Below, piece by piece: positions 58,736-64,000 of a stretch of DNA of 64,000 nucleotides. The stretch comes from Hygrophila difformis (lineage: Eukaryota; Streptophyta; Magnoliopsida; Lamiales; Acanthaceae). A program made the position numbers and the translations under genes. The DNA lies in NCBI GenBank assembly GCA_030278955.1, contig JAOANR010000004.1, positions 61,907,686-61,971,685 on the forward strand, written 5' to 3'. The first letter of the stretch is position 1, and each line of letters opens with the position of its first letter. The notes below the pieces were generated by a model, which was not told where the DNA came from, searched no databases, and worked only from the letters and a program-made list of their open reading frames with translations.

Positions 58736-61700
58736 TCTGCAATAGGGGTTGTTTTCAATGAAATGAAAGGCGTATATTCTCAACCAGATAGCATATTGGG
58801 CCGAACTTCCCAACAGGTATTCTCCAATTTCAACTGATCTATGATTTACGAATTGTATGGGCTTTGTAACACGGAATTCACCTTTAACCTGCTGCTTTTT
58901 TCCTATAAGAATGAAAAGAAACAGAAGATGTTTGGTTTGTTTTTAATGGATGCAAATAACAGTTGAGGTTCGTGTATGAAATGCATAGTGAAATGAGGTA
59001 TGGTGGTTTTGACTGTGATGTAACTTCTTTTCAGGCTCTTTGTCCTGACAACACATATGGTGTTGATAGTGGTGGTGACCCACAAGTTATTCCTAGACTT
59101 ACATTTGAGGAATTCAAGGTTAGTTTCTATTGATCATGCTTTGTCATTGATTTTTGAATTTAACTGTTTCCTTTTTATGGATTGTAAATACTTAACTATT
59201 CGAGTCTCACTTTTTGAATAATTCAATAAAAGTTCCATGAAAGGAACAATCTAAAGGATTGGATGCTTATATTAGCTCGTGTAATCGATCCTCAGCTATT
59301 TGTTTGCAATGAAACATGTATTAAGATGTTTAGTCTCCTAAGTTTCCATTTATTTTATTTTATTCTGTTTTAATACTATAAGAAGCAATAAAGTAGCCTT
59401 TTTACATTACTGGCTCACAACATGGGCATACTGAAACAGTTGGTGGTGAACTGGTGATTTCATAGTTGTTTCAACAATTTGTTGGGACTTGGGAGTGTAG
59501 CTCTTTAGTTGTATATTGAAGAAGTCTTTACTTTCTGAATTTCAAAGAAATATTAATTGCAATTAGATATAATCTTCTTTGTGTTATTTTGCTAGGGAGC
59601 CCTAGAGTTCCTTTTCCCATTGCAAAAAAGGGCACATTTTGCTTTTTCTCTTGAATGAAAATTATTATTTTATTCTCCCAATACATGAAATTGATAAATT
59701 TTACACTAAATTACCACCATTGATTATATGTCATGTGCTATTCCTCAAATGATTTTTTACTTCTCATCCTGAATTAACAGGAGTTCCACCGTAAATATTA
59801 CCATCCCAGCAATGCCAGAATATGGTTTTACGGCGATGACGATCCAAATGAGCGATTACGCCTCTTAAGTGGTACATTATTAAGATTCTTGCTAATATTT
59901 TAAAGATATGTATTTGGAATTTTTTAACATTAAGAATGATATGATAACTTCAAACCAAATGCCCTTTGGTTCCTTTGTTTATTGATATGTCATTACAATA
60001 TTATAAAAGTTCTTGTAATTTTGCATGTTATATCACTGTCATTGAAATTAACATCCATAAAAGGGCTTGGTTGCTGAACTCTTATAGTTTTTGCTCCTTA
60101 ATATTAATTTCTTTCTCTATTCTATTATCATTGCAGAATATCTGGACAAATTTGAAGCAAATTCAGCCTCACAGGAATCAAAAGTTGATTGCCAGCAGCT
60201 CTTCTCGGAACCTGTTAGGGTTGTTGAGAAATATCCTGCTGCCGAGGGGGGTGACTTGAAAAAAAAGCACATGGTGTGCCTTAATTGGCTCCTTGCTGAA
60301 GCACCGTTGGACTTGGAAACTGAGTTGGCTTTGAGTTTTTTGGATCATTTAATGTTGGGGACTCCTGCTTCTCCTTTGAGAAAGATCTTGCTAGAGAGTG
60401 GTTTAGGGGATGCTATTGTTGGTGGGGGCATTGAGGATGAGCTCATCCAGCCACAATTTAGTGTTGGGTTAAAAGGTGTGTCAGAAGAAGACAAGCAAAA
60501 AGTTGAAGAATTAATCATTAGTACACTAAAGAAGTTGGCTGATGAAGGCTTCCACTCAGATGCTGTGGAAGCATCAATGAATACAATTGAGTTCTCTCTA
60601 AGAGAAAACAATACTGGATCATTTCCTCGTGGCTTAGCCTTAATGCTTCGATCTATGGTACGGAATATTTATTTGATAATCTCTTTTTCAACTTTCATTG
60701 TCTTTTACTACATTTCTCATTGTTTGTTATGTCTCTGTATTACTTTAAGAATTTGGATTTTTGATTTGATAGGGGAAATGGATCTATGACTTGGATCCAT
60801 TTGAGCCACTGAAGTATCAAGAACCTTTGGCAGCATTGAAAGCTAGAATAGCTGAGGAAGGGTCCAAAGCTGTTTTCGCTCCTTTAATAGAAAAATTTAT
60901 TTTGAATAACCCACATAGGGTGACTATTGAGATGCAGGTAATACTTTTTACTATATATGGGAATTTTAGCGTCCATTGAATACAATATGACGTATATCTT
61001 AATATACTAATTGATCTTGTTAATAGCCTGATCCAGAAAAGGCTTCCCGAGATGAAGCAGTGGAGAAAGAAAATTTGGATAAGGTGAAAGCTAGCATGAC
61101 CCAAGAGGATCTTGCTGAACTTGCTCGTGCAACGCATGAGCTTAGATTGAAGCAAGAGACTCCTGATCCACCAGAAGCTCTAAAATGTGTTCCAAGTCTT
61201 TCTTTACAAGACATTCCAAAAAAGCCTATCCACATCCCCACTGAGGTGATAAGCCTATCACAATCTTATAGTTTGAAATCATCCTTGTCGTTTTTGCTTA
61301 ATTTCTATCTCTTGCATTTGATAGGTTGGTGATATCAATGGGACCAAAGTGTTACAGCATGACCTCTTCACAAATGATGTTCTCTATGCTGAAGTAGTTT
61401 TCAATATGAGCCCATTAAAGAAAGAGCTTCTTCCATTAGTACCATTATTTTGGTGAGATTGCAACTACTAAGAGTTTTACTGAATTGGTTTTTGTATTAT
61501 TTTTCAAAATGCTTTTGGTTCTGCTTTTGAAAAACCCCTTTTGTCTATATCTTGAGTACCCGACTATTTGGTTGGCAAAAGCACAGGTTGGGGGAATTGC
61601 CTTTTTTTTCTTAAGAAAAAAAGGAAAAGAAAAAACAGAAGCAGAAATACTCTACGAAAGTAACAACAGTATAGAGTACAGACTAAATACTATATATTGA

Positions 61701-63779
61701 TGTGTCCATGCATTAATAATTTTATGCCAACAGTTTTCAAACATTAGATAATGTGATGCATGGATTTCTTAACAGCCAATCATTGCTGGAGATGGGTACT
61801 AAAGAGTTGGATTTTGTGCAACTGAACCAATTAATTGGAAGAAAAACTGGTGGGATATCGGTCTATCCTTTCACTTCATCAATGCGAGGGAAGGAGGATC
61901 CTTGTAGCCGCATTATTGTTCGAGGCAAAGCTATGTCTGAACGCACTGAAGATTTATTTGACTTGGTAAATTTCTGGTACTCTTCTTGGTAAGACCAATC
62001 TTAATGATCAGGCTGTTTGGCGGGGTGGAATCTGGCAAATGCAAAATGTGTTGTTTCTAAATGTGGTTGGGCCCTTAGATGAACATGCTGTAACCTGTAG
62101 GCCCTAAAATGCACGTGCATCTTACCTACTTATTTGTTTGTCCTTTTTTGTAATCTGACAAATGCAAAATGCACTTTGTGTGTTGAAATTTTATATTTCT
62201 TCATGGATTTCTCACTCTTTTTTTTTTTTTTTTTTTTGTGAGACCAAAATGAGAACATTTCTTAAATTTTTATTTTTTATTTTTTATTTTTTATTTTTTA
62301 TTTTTTGAATTATTATTATTAAAAGCTACATTCTTATTCAATTTCTTGGGAAAAACCATTGTTGTAGGTCAATTGTGTTCTTCAAGATGTACAGTTGACA
62401 GACCAAAAGCGTTTTAAGCAATTTGTTTCTCAAAGCAAAGCCAGAATGGAGGTAGTATTTGAACCCTTCCAAGATTTTAAATAATTAGATTTCTTGACTT
62501 TACTAAAATCATGCGAGTTTCTTATTTTCAGAACCGGTTAAGAGGCAGTGGACATGGCATTGCAGCAGCTAGGATGGATGCAAAGCTTAATGTTGCTGGT
62601 TGGATCTCTGAGCAAATGGGTGGTGTTAGGTTAACTTTCTTGTTCAATTGTTATCTATAATTTGGTTTAAGCTGTCCTTAGTATGGCGATCTCATTTTTA
62701 ACATTTTACCCATTCCTATATTGAAATTGTATATAACCTAAGCACCTATCTAATGCCAATGTGTGCTTGCAGTTATCTGGAATTTTTACAAGATCTTGAA
62801 AGGAAAGTCGACGTTGATTGGTCTGAAATATCTTCTTCTCTAGAGGAGATACGTCAAACTTTGATTTCAAAAAATGATTGCCTAATAAATCTGACTTCTG
62901 ATGGAAATAAGCTAAACAAGGCGGAGAAGTATGTCAGCAAATTTCTTGATATGCTTCCCAAATCTTCCTCTACTGGATCTACTTTATGGAGTGCCCGGCT
63001 TCCTCCCACTAATGAAGCTATTGTGGTACCCACTCAGGTTGGTAAATATCCAAGATGTGCTATGTTTTTTGTTTTTTTGTTTTGTTTTGTCTTTTTTTTT
63101 TAAAATTTTTTTTTTGAGCCTTCTTTAAAGGTTTTTAAATGTGTCAAATTTAGCTGATAGGATTATGTTTCCACAGGTAAATTACGTAGGAAAAGCAGCC
63201 AATCTTTTTGATACAGGCTATCAGCTTAAAGGCAGTGCATATGTTATCTCTAAATACCTGAATAATACATGGTTGTGGGATCGTGTGAGAGTCAGTGGAG
63301 GGGCTTACGGAGGATTCTGTGATTTTGACACTCACTCTGGTGTGTGCCATTGGGAGTGCTAGTGATAGTGTGATTTCAACACTCAAAAGCTTTGCCAGCT
63401 TCTGAACTTTCTGACTGGGGGTTTCTCTATGCAGGTGTTTTCTCGTTCTTGTCGTACAGAGACCCCAATTTGTTGAAGACTTTGGATATTTATGATGGCT
63501 CGAGCAACTTTTTGAGACAACTTGATATGGACCAAGATACTCTCACTAAGGCAATTATTGGGACCATCGGAGACGTTGATGCATATCAGCTACCCGATGC
63601 GAAAGGATATAGCAGGTGAACAAATTTAATTTATTTGATATAGTCCTTTCTTTTGTTTAAAATGCTTTCTGCATTGTTGAATATGATGACATTTACCTTT
63701 TCTCCAGTTTGGTGAGATACTTGTTAGGAATCACAGAGGAAGAGAGGCAAATTAGACGGGAAGAGATTTTGTCAACAAG
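57450..63779 (+). CDS. PREP1: Presequence protease, organellar M16C metalloprotease (3' end outside window)
   Basis: Eighteen coding exons are visible: 57450-57717, 57786-57969, 58204-58378, 58451-58583, 58746-58816, 59035-59118, 59781-59871, 60137-60657, 60773-60937, 61027-61245, 61325-61452, 61776-61965, 62368-62451, 62532-62629, 62773-63037, 63177-63339, 63435-63615 and 63708-63779. Each junction keeps phase. About 1030 of an expected 1080 residues are present. The first 85 residues, rich in S, R and A, form a dual chloroplast/mitochondrial transit peptide. The inverted zinc motif HILEH with the nearby cysteine (HSVLCGS) and the second acidic ligand region (VFNEMKG) define the M16C active site. 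The Arg and Tyr of RVRVSGGAYGG complete it. The enzyme degrades cleaved targeting peptides and other short unstructured peptides inside both organelles. The gene continues past 63780, where a donor GTACAA leads to the missing last exon(s). Confidence 0.96.
58705..58735. repeat. (AT)n run in PREP intron 4
   Basis: An imperfect AT dinucleotide tract just before the acceptor of coding exon 5. Confidence 0.9.
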
Positions 63780-64000
63780 GTACAAATCTTCTTTGATCAT
63801 AGAGAAAGTGCGGCTAAAATGACAATTTGATTTATTTCTGTTTATGCCAAGTTTGTGATCAGAGGCCTATGATCTTTGGTCTCTTACCATAAAGAGAATG
63901 CTCTGTGTCTTAAGCCTTGTTTCTTTACTAATCCTTTTGTACAATCGTACTAGTCTACTTCCATCTTTAATGGGTACTTTTGCATATTGTGATGCCTGAA

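Noticed and set aside
1..64000. CRISPR arrays, operons, ribosome binding sites, prophage or bacterial islands
   Set aside because: The window is plant nuclear DNA. No spaced palindromic arrays or prokaryotic gene clusters are seen.

Overview
This is nuclear DNA from a flowering plant, almost certainly a core eudicot. The evidence is intron-rich genes with GT-AG splice sites, AT-rich introns and spacers, plant-specific families (DYW-type PPR, plant B3, LOH2-type ceramide synthase, organellar PreP), and a dense load of plant transposons. Species cannot be read from the sequence; the abundant Stowaway MITEs and overall gene character would fit an asterid, but that is inference. There is no sign of bacterial or organellar DNA.

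Layout from left to right. 1-2.43 kb: a broken, intron-containing coiled-coil gene fragment that ends in a convincing Helitron 3' terminus. 2.59-6.49 kb: a decayed plant LINE with endonuclease, RT and RNase H remnants. 7.06-8.95 kb (+): LOH2-class ceramide synthase. 10.30-12.71 kb (+): Vid27/CYPRO4 protein. 13.73-15.59 kb (-): intronless DYW2-type PPR editing factor. 18.56-19.14 kb (+): a small plant protein with an 11-nt last coding exon. 20.38-31.81 kb (-): complete autophagy gene ATG2, 13 coding exons, with a SINE and a nested pair of MITEs in its introns. 31.8-35.2 kb: MITE-rich spacer. 35.17-41.97 kb (+): 17-exon fusion of a short-chain dehydrogenase and a quinone-oxidoreductase-like MDR domain (NQR type). 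42.51-44.34 and 45.85-48.28 kb (-): tandem B3-domain genes. 48.4-51.6 kb: nested MITEs. 51.64-57.34 kb (-): a very young Ty1/copia element with 391-bp LTRs. 57.45 kb to the window end (+): presequence protease PREP, lacking only its last exons.

Read from right to left, PREP - B3 - ATG2 - small protein - Vid27 - LOH2 matches, as far as I can recall, the order of Arabidopsis chromosome 3 loci from about AT3G19170 to AT3G19260. The window therefore appears to be an ancestral syntenic block, with NQR and DYW2 between its members and transposons filling the spacers. The genes do not form one pathway; they are ordinary housekeeping or regulatory genes (sphingolipid synthesis, organelle RNA editing, autophagosome lipid transfer, redox metabolism, transcription, organellar peptide degradation).

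Exon structures were derived by hand from splice sites, reading-frame phase and recalled protein families. Nearly every junction keeps phase. The exception is one ATG2 junction, reported below. I see no wholly new biological system. The best leads are the Helitron end with its captured fragment, the anomalous ATG2 junction, the hAT-like MITEs with exact 8-bp duplications, and the young copia insertion about 100 bp upstream of the PREP start codon.
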